Notes: generated by a model from the letters alone, not told the origin. Shown: positions 24,613 through 33,376, counted from the first letter of the stretch. The stretch: DNA of 64,000 nucleotides from CAZOVB01 sp964583095 (GCA_964583095.1 CAZOVB010000020.1:1-64000); one strand, 5' to 3'. Numbers and translations: made by a program.

Positions 24613-25749
24613 ATGGCAGAAGTCATTCTCAGCGATGTTACAAAGATCTACCCCGGCGGGGTCGAAGCCGTCCGCCGGTGCAACCTGGACATCCAGGACG
24701 AGGAGTTCATCGTTCTGGTAGGCCCTTCCGGCTGCGGCAAGAGTACGACCCTGCGGATGATCGCGGGGCTGGAAGAGATTACCGACGGAACGATCCGCAT
24801 CGGGCAGACCGTGGTGAACAACCTGCCGCCCAAGAAGCGCGACATCGCAATGGTCTTCCAGAACTACGCGCTGTATCCGCACATGACGGTCTACAAGAAC
24901 CTGGCCTTTGCCCTCAAGCTTCGGCGGATCAGCAAGAAGGAGATCGACCAGCGCGTCCGGCACGCAGCGGAGATCCTGGGCATCGAGGAGTTGCTCGAGC
25001 GCAAGCCCCGCGCCCTTTCGGGCGGGCAGCGACAACGCGTGGCCGTGGGCAGGGCCATCGTTCGCCAGCCCAAGGCGTTTCTCTTCGACGAGCCGCTTTC
25101 GAACCTGGATGCCAAGCTGCGTGTGGAAATGCGGGCGGAGTTGAAGCGTCTTCACCATCGCCTGCGCACGACGACGATCTATGTCACGCACGACCAGGAA
25201 GAAGCCATGACCCTGGGAGATCGAATCGTGGTGATGAAGGACGGGGAGATCCAGCACTGCGGCACGCCGCTGGAGGTCTACGACACCCCCGCCAACCGCT
25301 TTGTCGCCGGCTTTGTCGGTACCCCGCCGATGAACTTCCTGGAAGGAACGCTCCGCACGGACGGTGCCGATTTTCTTTTCCAGGCCGAGGGCTTCGGCCT
25401 GGAACTCACCCCCGACATCGCCCAGAAGCTTCGCGACCACCAGGGAAAAGAAGTGATCCTGGGCGTTCGCCCCGAGGGCATGAGCCTCCGGTCCCAGGGC
25501 CGATTTTCCGGATCCAGCAATTCCATCGGCTCGGATGTTCAGGTCGTCGAACCCCTCGGCGAGAAAATGGACCTGCATCTCCAGACACAGGGCGGAACTC
25601 CCATGGTCGCCCGCGTCGATGCCCGTCGCGACGTGGAGGCCGGCCAGAAACTCCAGTTGTACCTGGACATGAGCAAGGTCCATTGTTTTGAGCCGGGTCA
25701 GGCCGGAAAGAACCTCACGGTTCGGCCCGAGGCGGCCGTCAGCGGATAA
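24613..25749 (+). CDS. ABC transporter ATP-binding protein, UgpC/MsmK/MalK type
   Basis: Protein of 378 residues. Walker A GPSGCGKST (37-45), Q-loop VFQNYALYPHMTV, signature LSGGQ (135-139), Walker B FLFDEP (156-161) and the switch His in THDQEEAM. The C-terminal OB-like TOBE region (FVGTPPMNFLEG, ILGVRPE) is typical of carbohydrate importers. It powers the importer encoded just upstream; the 37-bp gap holds an AGAAGG ribosome site. Confidence 0.95.
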   Translation: MAEVILSDVTKIYPGGVEAVRRCNLDIQDEEFIVLVGPSGCGKSTTLRMIAGLEEITDGTIRIGQTVVNNLPPKKRDIAMVFQNYALYPHMTVYKNLAFALKLRRISKKEIDQRVRHAAEILGIEELLERKPRALSGGQRQRVAVGRAIVRQPKAFLFDEPLSNLDAKLRVEMRAELKRLHHRLRTTTIYVTHDQEEAMTLGDRIVVMKDGEIQHCGTPLEVYDTPANRFVAGFVGTPPMNFLEGTLRTDGADFLFQAEGFGLELTPDIAQKLRDHQGKEVILGVRPEGMSLRSQGRFSGSSNSIGSDVQVVEPLGEKMDLHLQTQGGTPMVARVDARRDVEAGQKLQLYLDMSKVHCFEPGQAGKNLTVRPEAAVSG

Positions 25750-25765
25750 CCTACCGCAAGGCCGG

Positions 25766-25794
25766 TTGGTTTTGCCTGTCGATGCCGTTATGAT
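25766..25794 (+). promoter_or_regulatory. Promoter of the MFS gene, near-leaderless
   Basis: TTGGTT, 17 nt, TATGAT (25789-25794). Eight nt lie between the -10 box and the ATG at 25803, so any leader is one or two nt. Confidence 0.6.
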
Positions 25795-25802
25795 GCTCGC
25801 CC

Positions 25803-27002
25803 ATGAAATCGGGCAAGCGACTACTGCTGGTAACATTCCTGGAGAGCTTCGGGACCATCTGCGTCGAGCGGGCGATCTTCTTTCTGACCGAGCGACGCTT
25901 CGCGTTTGGCAAAGCGGACAATCTGTACCTGGCCGTTGCCTTCGGGTTCTGCTACGTCCTTGGAGCCTTTGCCAGCCATCCCGTTGCCCACAGGACCGGG
26001 GAGAAACGTCTGACACTGGCGTGTATCTGGCTCCTGCTGGCGACGCACATCGCTCTGGCAGTCGGCCTGGGAGGCTTTGCAGGGGCCTTGTCGGGCCCCG
26101 CGGCCGTGGTGTTGATCTTTGCCGCCAGCATGGGGGCAGGCTTCCTGCACGGGATGAAGTGGCCCCTGGTGGAGAGCTTCGTTTCCGCCGGTCTGACCGC
26201 CCGGGAGACCTTCTCGCTGGTGGGACGCTTCTGCCTGGCCTGGGCGTCGGCGGTTCCGGCGGCGCTGGCCCTGGCAGGGCCGATGATCCAACTTCACGTT
26301 TCGACGCTGTTTGCCGTTCCAGCGATCCTGAATGTAGCGGCCCTGTGGCTGCTGCGACCCCTGCCCAAGCGCCCGCTGCACATGCCTCACGATCATCCGG
26401 AGAGACCCGGGGCCCAGCATCTCTCCTCGATGAAGACCCTCCTGTCAGCGGGCCGCTATCAGCTTCTTTCCAGTTACTGCCTGATGTGGATTCTCGTGGC
26501 GGTCGTGCCCAATATCCTCTCTGGGATGAATCAGCGTTTGACGCTGGCCACTCCCATTGCCGCCTGTCTGGACATCTTCCGCGTGGGGGCTTTCTTCACC
26601 CTGGCTCGATACCATGGATGGCATGAGAAGCTCTGGCCTCTGGTGGCTGCGATGCTACTCCTGCCCGTCGGTTTCGGGATGGTGCTCCTGGCTCCGAGCC
26701 TGGCGGTACTTCTGGCAGGAGAGGTTTTGTTCGGTACGGCTGCAGGTGTGATCTACTACGCTTCGCTGTACTACGCCCTGGTGGTCAAGAATGCCTCTGT
26801 CGATGCCGGCGGTGCCCACGAGGGACTCATCGGGCTTGGCTTTGCCATCGGTCCCATTGCCGGACTGGTGGGATACTACCTGCCGGTGGCGGGAAGCGAA
26901 CTGCTGGGCATCGTGGTCGGGGCCTGTCCGATTCTGCTGATCTGCCTGGCCCAGAGCACGCGGCATCTCTGGCGGGCCAGACGTACCTGCCTGTCTGAAT
27001 AA
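25803..27002 (+). CDS. Major facilitator superfamily transporter
   Basis: Protein of 399 residues with about 12 hydrophobic segments in two halves separated by a hydrophilic loop (KRPLHMPHDHPERPGAQH, about 196-213). The loop after helix 2 reads SHPVAHRTGEKR, a weak form of the MFS motif A. The substrate is unknown. The ATG has no Shine-Dalgarno sequence and lies 8 nt after a -10 box. It follows the ABC operon but has its own promoter. Confidence 0.87.
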   Translation: MKSGKRLLLVTFLESFGTICVERAIFFLTERRFAFGKADNLYLAVAFGFCYVLGAFASHPVAHRTGEKRLTLACIWLLLATHIALAVGLGGFAGALSGPAAVVLIFAASMGAGFLHGMKWPLVESFVSAGLTARETFSLVGRFCLAWASAVPAALALAGPMIQLHVSTLFAVPAILNVAALWLLRPLPKRPLHMPHDHPERPGAQHLSSMKTLLSAGRYQLLSSYCLMWILVAVVPNILSGMNQRLTLATPIAACLDIFRVGAFFTLARYHGWHEKLWPLVAAMLLLPVGFGMVLLAPSLAVLLAGEVLFGTAAGVIYYASLYYALVVKNASVDAGGAHEGLIGLGFAIGPIAGLVGYYLPVAGSELLGIVVGACPILLICLAQSTRHLWRARRTCLSE

Positions 27003-27121
27003 GCCAGGGAAGGTCTGCGGCCTGTAAGGACTTGCCCGGGCGATCCTCAGAGACCTCTTGACAAGACTCTGTCGCATCGAGAATACGGTAACTCTCCGGG
27101 GGGCATTTAATTAGACAAAAC

Positions 27122-27135
27122 TGACCGGCCGGTCA
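27122..27135. promoter_or_regulatory. Perfect 14-bp palindrome TGACCGGCCGGTCA (operator candidate)
   Basis: It lies in the 273-bp gap before the PPC-domain gene, flanked by AAAAC and TTTTT. Palindromes built on ACCGGCCGGT are typical operators of TetR-family repressors. No TetR gene is in the window, so the regulator would act from elsewhere. Confidence 0.45.
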
Positions 27136-27275
27136 TTTTTCGCTAACCTTGCTGCTCTCCTCCTGTCCACTTTCCCAGCAACACAAGAGAGTCAGGCAAG
27201 GCCACGTTTGCCCGGGCGGCCCGCACCTGGCAGTGAAACCACAAAATGAGACGCAAGAATGCAGGAGGCTTTACC

Positions 27276-28826
27276 ATGAACGCTTCACGAATTGCGATAA
27301 TGACACTGCTGCTGGCCGCCCTGGCTCCTCTGGCACAGGCCGGTCCGACCGATCTTTCCAACAACGACCAGATCCGTCTGATGGGAACCGCGGGCACTTC
27401 CAGGCTCTACCGCATCTATGTTCCCGAGTATCAGAACCGCCTGGAGATCACGACTTCCGGAGGCCAGGGAGACCTGGACCTGTTCGTCCAGGCCGGTAGT
27501 GAACCCACCACCCGCTCAGCCCAGTACCGCAGCGTGGGAAGAGACAACAACGAAAGCGTCAACGTCCACAATCCACGCAGCGGCTGGTGGTACCTTCTGG
27601 TTACCTCCTATCGCAGCTACATCGGTGCGACGATGCAGGTCCGCTACTGGGGCAATGACGGCGGCGTCGTCCAGCAGCCTGGGGGCGACTGGGACTACAA
27701 GAAGCCCGACTCACCCCAGCCGGGGCAAAACGGCCAGGTCCTTCTGAACGGGCGTTCCCTGACAGACCTGGCCGGATACGCCCGCTCGGAGCGTGTCTTC
27801 CGCATCGAAGTGCCTAACGGTGCGCGGAAGCTGACCGTCACCAGTCAAGGCCATACAGGAGATCCGGATCTGTACCTGCGGCAGGGATTCGTGCCTCAGC
27901 GAAACCGCTACGAGGCCAAGAGCATCTCATCCGGTGCCAATGAAAGCATCACGCAGATCAATCCCGCTGCAGGGACGTGGTATCTGCTGGTGTACGGCTA
28001 CCGTCCCTACAGCGGCCTGACGCTGAGCCTGGATCTGGACAGGGGCTTTGGCGGCGGGCATCCGGGCTGGCCCAGACCCAGGCCGGGACGTTCTTCCCTG
28101 ACACTTATCAACCCCACCGGAGACGAAGTCTGGACGCTCGGGAACACACATACCATCCGCTGGCGTGCCACCGGCCGGGCCAGACTGGCCCGGGTCCAGG
28201 TGCAGTATTCCCTGGACAACGGGAGAACCTGGCAACGAGGGGAGAATATGCCCCAAAGCATGTTGGCGGCAACCGAGAGCCTGCAGGTGACCTTGCCGGC
28301 CAATGCCAGACAGTTCCTGACCAACCAGGCCCGGGTCCGAATCGTGGATGTGGATCGACGCGAGGTGCTGGCCCTGAGCGGCGTCTTCTCGGTGCGACAG
28401 GAAGCAGGACACGGGCGACCCTGGCCCGGACGACGGCCCCGACCCCGAGCCCGGCGTCGGGACATCCAGCCGGATGCGTTTGAAAACGACAACAGATTCA
28501 AGCGTCCCAGTCACATCCAGCTCAACACGATGCAGAATCGCACGATCCACGATGAGGACGAGGTGGACTACATCCGGTTCCCCGTTCCCCATGCCGGCAC
28601 CTACCGGATCTCGCTGGAGGCCTTGGATGGCTTTGAGCTCAAAGGTGAACTCCACGTGCGTCGCAAGGACCACGACGATCGTCGCATCGCTTCCTTCGAG
28701 ATCGACAATCAGCGCAAGTACCTGGTGGTCAACGCCGACAGCAAGACGTACTGGTACACGTTGACCGTCCGGGCAGAGGACGATGATGAGCGCGGCGCCT
28801 ATCGTCTGGTCGTCGGCGAGAACTGA
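27276..28826 (+). CDS. Secreted protein with pre-peptidase C-terminal (PPC) domains
   Basis: Protein of 516 residues. The ATG follows a perfect AGGAGG and starts a signal peptide (MNASRIAIMTLLLAALAPLAQA). Two PPC-like beta domains follow (about 30-125: YRIYVPEYQNRLEITTSGG, GDLDLFVQ, GWWYLLV; about 155-260: FRIEVPNGARKLTVTSQG, GDPDLYLRQG, GTWYLLVYGY). Next are a Pro/Arg/Gly linker, an Ig-like domain (VWTLGNTHTIRWRATG), a second basic linker and a degenerate PPC domain. No protease domain is present, so it is a secreted binding protein made of domains normally trailing peptidases. Cargo unknown. Confidence 0.87.
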   Translation: MNASRIAIMTLLLAALAPLAQAGPTDLSNNDQIRLMGTAGTSRLYRIYVPEYQNRLEITTSGGQGDLDLFVQAGSEPTTRSAQYRSVGRDNNESVNVHNPRSGWWYLLVTSYRSYIGATMQVRYWGNDGGVVQQPGGDWDYKKPDSPQPGQNGQVLLNGRSLTDLAGYARSERVFRIEVPNGARKLTVTSQGHTGDPDLYLRQGFVPQRNRYEAKSISSGANESITQINPAAGTWYLLVYGYRPYSGLTLSLDLDRGFGGGHPGWPRPRPGRSSLTLINPTGDEVWTLGNTHTIRWRATGRARLARVQVQYSLDNGRTWQRGENMPQSMLAATESLQVTLPANARQFLTNQARVRIVDVDRREVLALSGVFSVRQEAGHGRPWPGRRPRPRARRRDIQPDAFENDNRFKRPSHIQLNTMQNRTIHDEDEVDYIRFPVPHAGTYRISLEALDGFELKGELHVRRKDHDDRRIASFEIDNQRKYLVVNADSKTYWYTLTVRAEDDDERGAYRLVVGEN

Positions 28827-28854
28827 GGCGCAATTTCGACATCCAGATGTCAGA

Positions 28855-28893
28855 CTGGCAGGCGGAGAAGCGAGACAGCTTTCCGCCTGCCAG
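28855..28893 (+). terminator. Hairpin after the PPC-domain gene
   Basis: CTGGCAGGCGGA pairs perfectly with TCCGCCTGCCAG, with further AAGC/GCTT pairing inside. It lies 28 bp after the stop. The T-tract is short (CCTTT), so termination is probable but not certain. Confidence 0.55.
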
Positions 28894-28969
28894 CCTTTAA
28901 CTGATTAACCAACAGGACCTTACAGACCTTCTGCAGCATGGCATGGTGTTTGCATTATTATCCTGCGAA

Positions 28970-28988
28970 GTCGTCAAACGGTGACGAC
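28970..28988 (+). promoter_or_regulatory. Inverted repeat in the hsp20 upstream region
   Basis: GTCGTCA-AACGG-TGACGAC lies 45-63 nt upstream of the hsp20 ATG. It can be an operator or an mRNA hairpin. It is not a CIRCE element. No clear heat-shock sigma promoter is visible. Confidence 0.42.
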
Positions 28989-29032
28989 GCAAACCTGGTA
29001 AGCAAACGTGTAACCTTGTAAGGAGGTTAGCC

Positions 29033-29470
29033 ATGAACCTGATTCGACGCAGAAATGAAGGTGGCGGCCTGGCTTCTCTCCAGCGCGACCTGAACAGCTT
29101 TTTCGACAGCTTCTTTGACTCCGAGCCGTGGGATCGTTCGCCCGGCTGGATGCCCCCGATGGAAATCGAGGAAAGCCAGGAAGAATTGGTCATCCGGGCG
29201 GAAGTTCCCGGCATGAAGAATGAGGATGTCGACATCTCGCTGCACGGCAACACGCTGACCATCAGCGGCGAGAAGAAGAGCCAGCGTGAGAACAAGAACG
29301 GCGGCTTCTACCAGAGCGAGCGAAGGTACGGGCGGTTTCAGCGAGTTCTGTCCCTGCCCACCGACGTGGATGCCGAGAAGATCGAAGCGACGCAGAACGA
29401 AGGCGTTCTGACCGTTCGGCTTCCAAAGAGCGAAGCCGCCAAACCCCGGAAGATCGAGGTCAAAGGCTGA
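29033..29470 (+). CDS. Small heat-shock protein, Hsp20/alpha-crystallin family
   Basis: Protein of 145 residues. It has a short N-terminal region with FFDSFFDSEPW, an alpha-crystallin domain (about 42-135: EELVIRAEVPGMKNEDVDIS, LTISGEKK, FQRVLSLPTDVD) and the strand GVLTVRLPK. The usual I-x-I/V tail appears as IEV in RKIEVKG. An ATP-independent cytoplasmic holdase. Start preceded by AAGGAGG. It sits next to degP, so this is a small proteostasis cluster. Confidence 0.95.
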   Translation: MNLIRRRNEGGGLASLQRDLNSFFDSFFDSEPWDRSPGWMPPMEIEESQEELVIRAEVPGMKNEDVDISLHGNTLTISGEKKSQRENKNGGFYQSERRYGRFQRVLSLPTDVDAEKIEATQNEGVLTVRLPKSEAAKPRKIEVKG

Positions 29471-29504
29471 ACTCCTCAGCCGGATCTTCCGTAATTGTTT
29501 CAGG

Positions 29505-29534
29505 CAGGGCGTCGGAGGCGAATCCGACGCCCTG
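29505..29534 (+). terminator. Terminator-like hairpin after hsp20
   Basis: CAGGGCGTCGGA and TCCGACGCCCTG form a perfect 12-bp stem with a 6-nt loop, 35 bp after the hsp20 stop. No T-run follows. Confidence 0.58.
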
Positions 29535-29626
29535 TGCATGCAAAAACGTACTTATCGCTACAATACAGACGAGAATATCGAATCGAGTAGTTAGCAAGAC
29601 GGGCTCCTGAAGAAAGGAAAAGCCAG

Positions 29627-31159
29627 ATGCGAACATTTAAACAATCTTCTGCCGTGCTGCTGATCGTGGGTCTGGCTGCACTGTCGGCCTTCCTGCTTGG
29701 GCGACTGCAGCTTCAGCCGACCTACGCAGCGATGCAGGCAGCAGAGACCGAGACAAACGGCAAGGCTACGACCGACCAGCTTTCTTCGCTGTTTCGGCAA
29801 GTGGCTCAGAAAACCACCCCAGCGGTGGTCGTGGTCGAGGTCCGGCAGAAAGTCTCCTCGGCCAGGCCGGGATCCGACCCGGAAATGGATGAGTTTTTCA
29901 AAAGGTTCTTTGGCGATGACAGTCCGTTCGGGCCCATGCCCAACCGGCCCAGGCCCCAACCCCAACCCCGTCAGCCGAGGGAGTACTTCCAGCGCGGCTT
30001 GGGTTCGGGCGTCATTGTGGATGCAGACGAAGGCTACATCCTCACCAACGCACACGTCGTGATGGACGCCGACAGCGTGGAAATCACCACCAAGGACCAG
30101 CGCAAATTCAAGGCCCAGTGGGTCCGTACCGATCCGCAGACGGATCTGGCCGTCGTCAAGGTCCAGCCGGATCGCCTGCGAGAAGCCCGGCTTGGAGACA
30201 GTGACCGGATGCAGATTGGAGACTGGGTTCTGGCCATCGGTGCTCCCGAGGGCCTCGAACAGACCGTTACCGCCGGCATCATCTCCGCCAAGGGTCGAAC
30301 CACAGGACGCGGCGGGTATGAGAACTTCCTTCAGACCGACGCTGCCATCAACCACGGCAATTCCGGCGGGCCACTGGTCAACATGAAGGGAGAGATCATC
30401 GGGATCAACACCGCGATCATTTCCCGTGCCGGCGCATCGGCGGGCCTCGGACTCTCGATCCCCTCCAACATGGCCCGGGATATCATGAGCCAGTTGATCG
30501 AAAAGGGCGAAGTGACTCGTGGCTTCCTTGGAGTCCGGATCCAGAACGTGGACCAAGACCTCGCAGAGAGTTTCGACCTGCCTCACTCGCGCGGTGCGTT
30601 GATCGCCCAGGTAGCCCCCGGAACCCCCGCCCAACAAGCAGGGCTCAAGCCCGGAGACTTCATTACCGCCATTGACGACGAAGCGATCGAGAACGTCAAC
30701 GACCTGCGAAACCAAGTGGCCTCCATCGAGCCGGGAACCACCAGCCGGTTTGTGGTCTACCGCGACGGCAAGAAGCAAACGCTGCCCGTCAAGATCGGCA
30801 CGCAGCCTGAGAACATTGCCCGAGCCTTTGGGCCCGGCGGCGAAATTCTTGAAGGCCAGCCCAAGGTTCTGGAATCCTATGGCCTGGAAGTCCAGGCGGC
30901 CGACGAGGACACACTCAAGGCTCTGGGATATGAAGATACCAAACGGCGCGGTGTGGTCGTGATGGACGTCACTCCCACCGGCCCCGCGGCCGAAGCCGGA
31001 CTGCGAAAGGGAATGCTGATCCTCCAGGTCAACGGCAAGGACGTCTCCTCCGCCGGCGCATTGTCCCGCATGCTCTCGGACTCGGAAAAAGGCGTGCGAA
31101 TCCTATACGCCTCTCCCAATGGCTCCCAAGGCTTCGTGTTCCTCAAACCTCAAAAGTAA
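29627..31159 (+). CDS. DegP/HtrA-type periplasmic serine protease
   Basis: Protein of 510 residues. An N-terminal membrane segment/signal (about 8-24) is followed by a Pro-rich loop and a trypsin-like domain with the triad His143 (TNAHVV), Asp173 (TDLAVVK) and Ser246 (GNSGGPL). Two PDZ domains follow (about 290-390 with GFLGVRIQNVD; 415-508 with RGVVVMDVTPTGPAAEAGL). It degrades or refolds damaged envelope proteins. Start with GAAAGGAAA upstream; a TACAAT lies at 29559-29564 but without a clear -35. Likely to be stress-induced, as its neighbour is Hsp20. Confidence 0.94.
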   Translation: MRTFKQSSAVLLIVGLAALSAFLLGRLQLQPTYAAMQAAETETNGKATTDQLSSLFRQVAQKTTPAVVVVEVRQKVSSARPGSDPEMDEFFKRFFGDDSPFGPMPNRPRPQPQPRQPREYFQRGLGSGVIVDADEGYILTNAHVVMDADSVEITTKDQRKFKAQWVRTDPQTDLAVVKVQPDRLREARLGDSDRMQIGDWVLAIGAPEGLEQTVTAGIISAKGRTTGRGGYENFLQTDAAINHGNSGGPLVNMKGEIIGINTAIISRAGASAGLGLSIPSNMARDIMSQLIEKGEVTRGFLGVRIQNVDQDLAESFDLPHSRGALIAQVAPGTPAQQAGLKPGDFITAIDDEAIENVNDLRNQVASIEPGTTSRFVVYRDGKKQTLPVKIGTQPENIARAFGPGGEILEGQPKVLESYGLEVQAADEDTLKALGYEDTKRRGVVVMDVTPTGPAAEAGLRKGMLILQVNGKDVSSAGALSRMLSDSEKGVRILYASPNGSQGFVFLKPQK

Positions 31160-31178
31160 CCCCAACCCCATGAATCCA

Positions 31179-31214
31179 GGGCGGGCGCAATCTGAGACTG
31201 AATTGCGCTCGCCC
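31179..31214. terminator. Bidirectional terminator between degP-like gene and pdxA-like gene
   Basis: GGGCGGGCGCAAT pairs with ATTGCGCTCGCCC (13 bp with one G-T), loop of 10 nt, exactly between two convergent stops. Confidence 0.65.
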
Positions 31215-31217
31215 GGT

Positions 31218-32207
31218 CTATTTGCACCCCTCCGACTCAGAGGAGGTTTTGCCCAGCTCCCGGGCCATCCGGCAGGCGTTGACCAGACTGGTAACCGAGG
31301 CCTTGCCCTGCCAGGCGATGTCAAAAGCCGTCCCGTGATCCACGCTGGTCCGCACAATCGGCAGCCCGAGCGTCACGTTGACAGCCCGGTCGAACCCGAG
31401 CATCTTCATGGGAATGTGTCCCTGGTCGTGGTACATGCAAACGACCGCACCGAACCGGCCCTTGATGGCCTGGCCGAAGACGGTATCGGGAGGCAGGGGC
31501 CCCACCGCGTCGATTCCCTCCAGGCGCGCCCGCTGGACGCCCGGTACAATATCCTCCCCCTCTTCACAGCCAAAAGCCCCCTCCTCGCCGGCGTGGGGGT
31601 TGAGCCCCAGCACGGCAATTCGGGAATTGCGCCCAAGCTTCTCAACCGCATCCGAGGTAAGGCGTATTACTTCCCAGACGCGGTCGGATCGGAGCGTTTC
31701 GATCGCCACCCGCAGGGCCACGTGCGTGGAAATATGGGTGACGATCAGCTCCTCGCAGGCCAGCATCATCGTATAGCTCCGGGCCTGGCACAGACCGGCG
31801 ATATACTCGGTATGCCCCGTGAAATCCGGGGTGGACAACCGGGTGGCCTGCTTGTTCATGGGAAGAGTCACCACGGCCGATAGCTCGCCGTCCAGGGCAA
31901 GTCGGGTGGCTCTTTCGACATACTTCAGGGCAGCATTGCCGGTGGCGGCGCTGACCTGGCCTATGGGAACCTGGGCCCCCTGGAGCAAACCGCAGTCCAG
32001 AACAGCCAAGGCCTCGGGCAAAGGCTTCGGCTGGGCCACCGCCTGGAGGGGCACGTCCAGCTTCAGGTGCTGGCTGCATCTTCGCAGCACGTCGAGGTCC
32101 CCGACGAGAACGCAATCGGTCCCGAGCTTTCCATCGGCATAGCTTCGCAGCGCGATTTCCGGGCCCACGCCCGAGGCGTCTCCCATCGTGATACCCAGCA
32201 GACTCAT
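31218..32207 (-). CDS. PdxA-family 4-phosphate dehydrogenase (probably acid-sugar type, PdxA2)
   Basis: Protein of 329 residues. It starts LLGITMGDASGVGPEI and contains FTGHTEYIAGL, LNPHAGEEG, YHDQGHIPMK and TSVDHGTAFDIA, all standard PdxA motifs including the metal-binding His residues. True pyridoxine PdxA acts on 4-hydroxythreonine-4-phosphate. Here the gene overlaps a DUF1537 kinase gene by ATGA, the pairing of D-threonate/erythronate catabolism, so it probably oxidises the kinase product with NAD and decarboxylates it. No other vitamin B6 gene is nearby. Confidence 0.9.
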   Translation of the reverse strand: MSLLGITMGDASGVGPEIALRSYADGKLGTDCVLVGDLDVLRRCSQHLKLDVPLQAVAQPKPLPEALAVLDCGLLQGAQVPIGQVSAATGNAALKYVERATRLALDGELSAVVTLPMNKQATRLSTPDFTGHTEYIAGLCQARSYTMMLACEELIVTHISTHVALRVAIETLRSDRVWEVIRLTSDAVEKLGRNSRIAVLGLNPHAGEEGAFGCEEGEDIVPGVQRARLEGIDAVGPLPPDTVFGQAIKGRFGAVVCMYHDQGHIPMKMLGFDRAVNVTLGLPIVRTSVDHGTAFDIAWQGKASVTSLVNACRMARELGKTSSESEGCK

Positions 32208-33370
32208 CGGTTCTCCTTGAAAAAATCCCGCAGTCGCGCGAGCAGATCCTCCCGGCCGAAGCCGCCGGATTTGCTCACCAGCGCCAGGGCGCCCTGCTCG
32301 CAGCGGAGGTCCAGTTCAATCACTCCCGGCTGGAGACGGCGACATGGGACAAGATACTTCGCGCCGAGACGATCCACAACGGCCTGGCAGGTCTGGCCGC
32401 CAAAAACCACGAGGATCGGCAGGGCTTCCAACCCCTCCAACGCCTGAGCGACAGTCTCGGCCAAGAGGTCGCAGATCCCCTGCTCCTGCCGCTCGGCCAC
32501 GTGAAGGATGACATCCCTGCCCGATTGCACGCAGCGAGCCAAGGCCCGAGGCGTTCGATCGGAAAGGTCGGCCTGGATTTCTGCAAATCCGGCTGCCACG
32601 CCGCTTCGGACCTGTGCCAGCGAGGTGGGATGCAGCGAACCATTGACCACCAGGAGCCCGCCGCGGCGAGGCTCGGTCGAACCGGGTTCCCCCGGTTCGA
32701 AATGATCCATGATCGCGGCCAGAAAGCCTGCCGCACCGGCCGAGGCCGACAGAAAACCCTCCCGACTCAGACGCTCTACAATACACTCCAGATCCTGGTC
32801 GCTGTCGGCATCGAAGACCAGAACCCTCTTGCCTTCTGAATTCGGCCGGCCTGGTAAAGGTCCGTCGGGTTTGAGGCAGATGACCTCAAGACGGCTCTGG
32901 CTGCGAAGGATCTGCCCGATGTCGCTGTTGGGGACCGGGCAGAGAGGATCCCGTGCAAAGGCGGTTTGGGCCAGGTCCACACCTTCGACATACTGCCTGC
33001 CGTTTCGGGTCGTTCGGCCTGCGGCGGGAAAGGCCGGCACAAAGGGCAGCGTCTCGATGCTGCCGGCAAGCATCATCGCCTCCAGTTCGGCTCCGATATT
33101 GCCCCGGAGCGTGGAATCGGTCTTTTTATAGAGCTTTCTGCCGGGCCCGAGCCTTGCGGTCCATTTGGCAACAAGGTCTGCGGCCTTTATCGGGGCCATG
33201 TGCCGGCTGTCGGTGTTGACGACCATCGCCTGGGTATCCGCGGCCGGGGCAAGAGCGGTTTGTCCGGGCAGTACCACCGTCGGACAGCCCAGGCGAATCA
33301 TTTCTGCACCGGTTTCGCACGCACCGGTGAGATCGTCGGCCAGGATCAGCCATTTGTCGCAGGGCTCCAT
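32204..33370 (-). CDS. Four-carbon acid sugar kinase family protein (DUF1537)
   Basis: Protein of 388 residues. It has the N-terminal motif ILADDLTGACETGAEM, a second element YKKTDSTLRGNIGAELEA and the C-terminal nucleotide-binding SKSGGFG. Members phosphorylate D-threonate, D-erythronate or related acids at C4, feeding the PdxA-type dehydrogenase encoded by the overlapping next gene. No transporter or regulator adjoins them. The ATG lacks a ribosome site and lies 6 nt after a possible -10 box. Confidence 0.9.
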   Translation of the reverse strand: MEPCDKWLILADDLTGACETGAEMIRLGCPTVVLPGQTALAPAADTQAMVVNTDSRHMAPIKAADLVAKWTARLGPGRKLYKKTDSTLRGNIGAELEAMMLAGSIETLPFVPAFPAAGRTTRNGRQYVEGVDLAQTAFARDPLCPVPNSDIGQILRSQSRLEVICLKPDGPLPGRPNSEGKRVLVFDADSDQDLECIVERLSREGFLSASAGAAGFLAAIMDHFEPGEPGSTEPRRGGLLVVNGSLHPTSLAQVRSGVAAGFAEIQADLSDRTPRALARCVQSGRDVILHVAERQEQGICDLLAETVAQALEGLEALPILVVFGGQTCQAVVDRLGAKYLVPCRRLQPGVIELDLRCEQGALALVSKSGGFGREDLLARLRDFFKENR

Positions 33371-33376
33371 GGATGT

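Noticed and set aside
22236..24626. Minus-strand frame of about 796 codons opposite the ABC permease genes
   Set aside because: It is the mirror of real genes with high GC third positions. Its translation is rich in Gln/His/Arg/Asp without any domain.
27058..27080. TTGACA as promoter of the PPC-domain gene
   Set aside because: The -35 hexamer is perfect but no acceptable -10 box lies 16-18 nt downstream.
28940..29032. CIRCE element for hsp20
   Set aside because: Sequence TTAGCACTC-N9-GAGTGCTAA is not present.
29559..29564. TACAAT as degP promoter
   Set aside because: A good -10 hexamer, but no TTGxxx at the right distance.
31218..32207. Vitamin B6 biosynthesis PdxA
   Set aside because: Overlap with an acid-sugar kinase gene points to the PdxA2-type catabolic role; no other B6 gene nearby.
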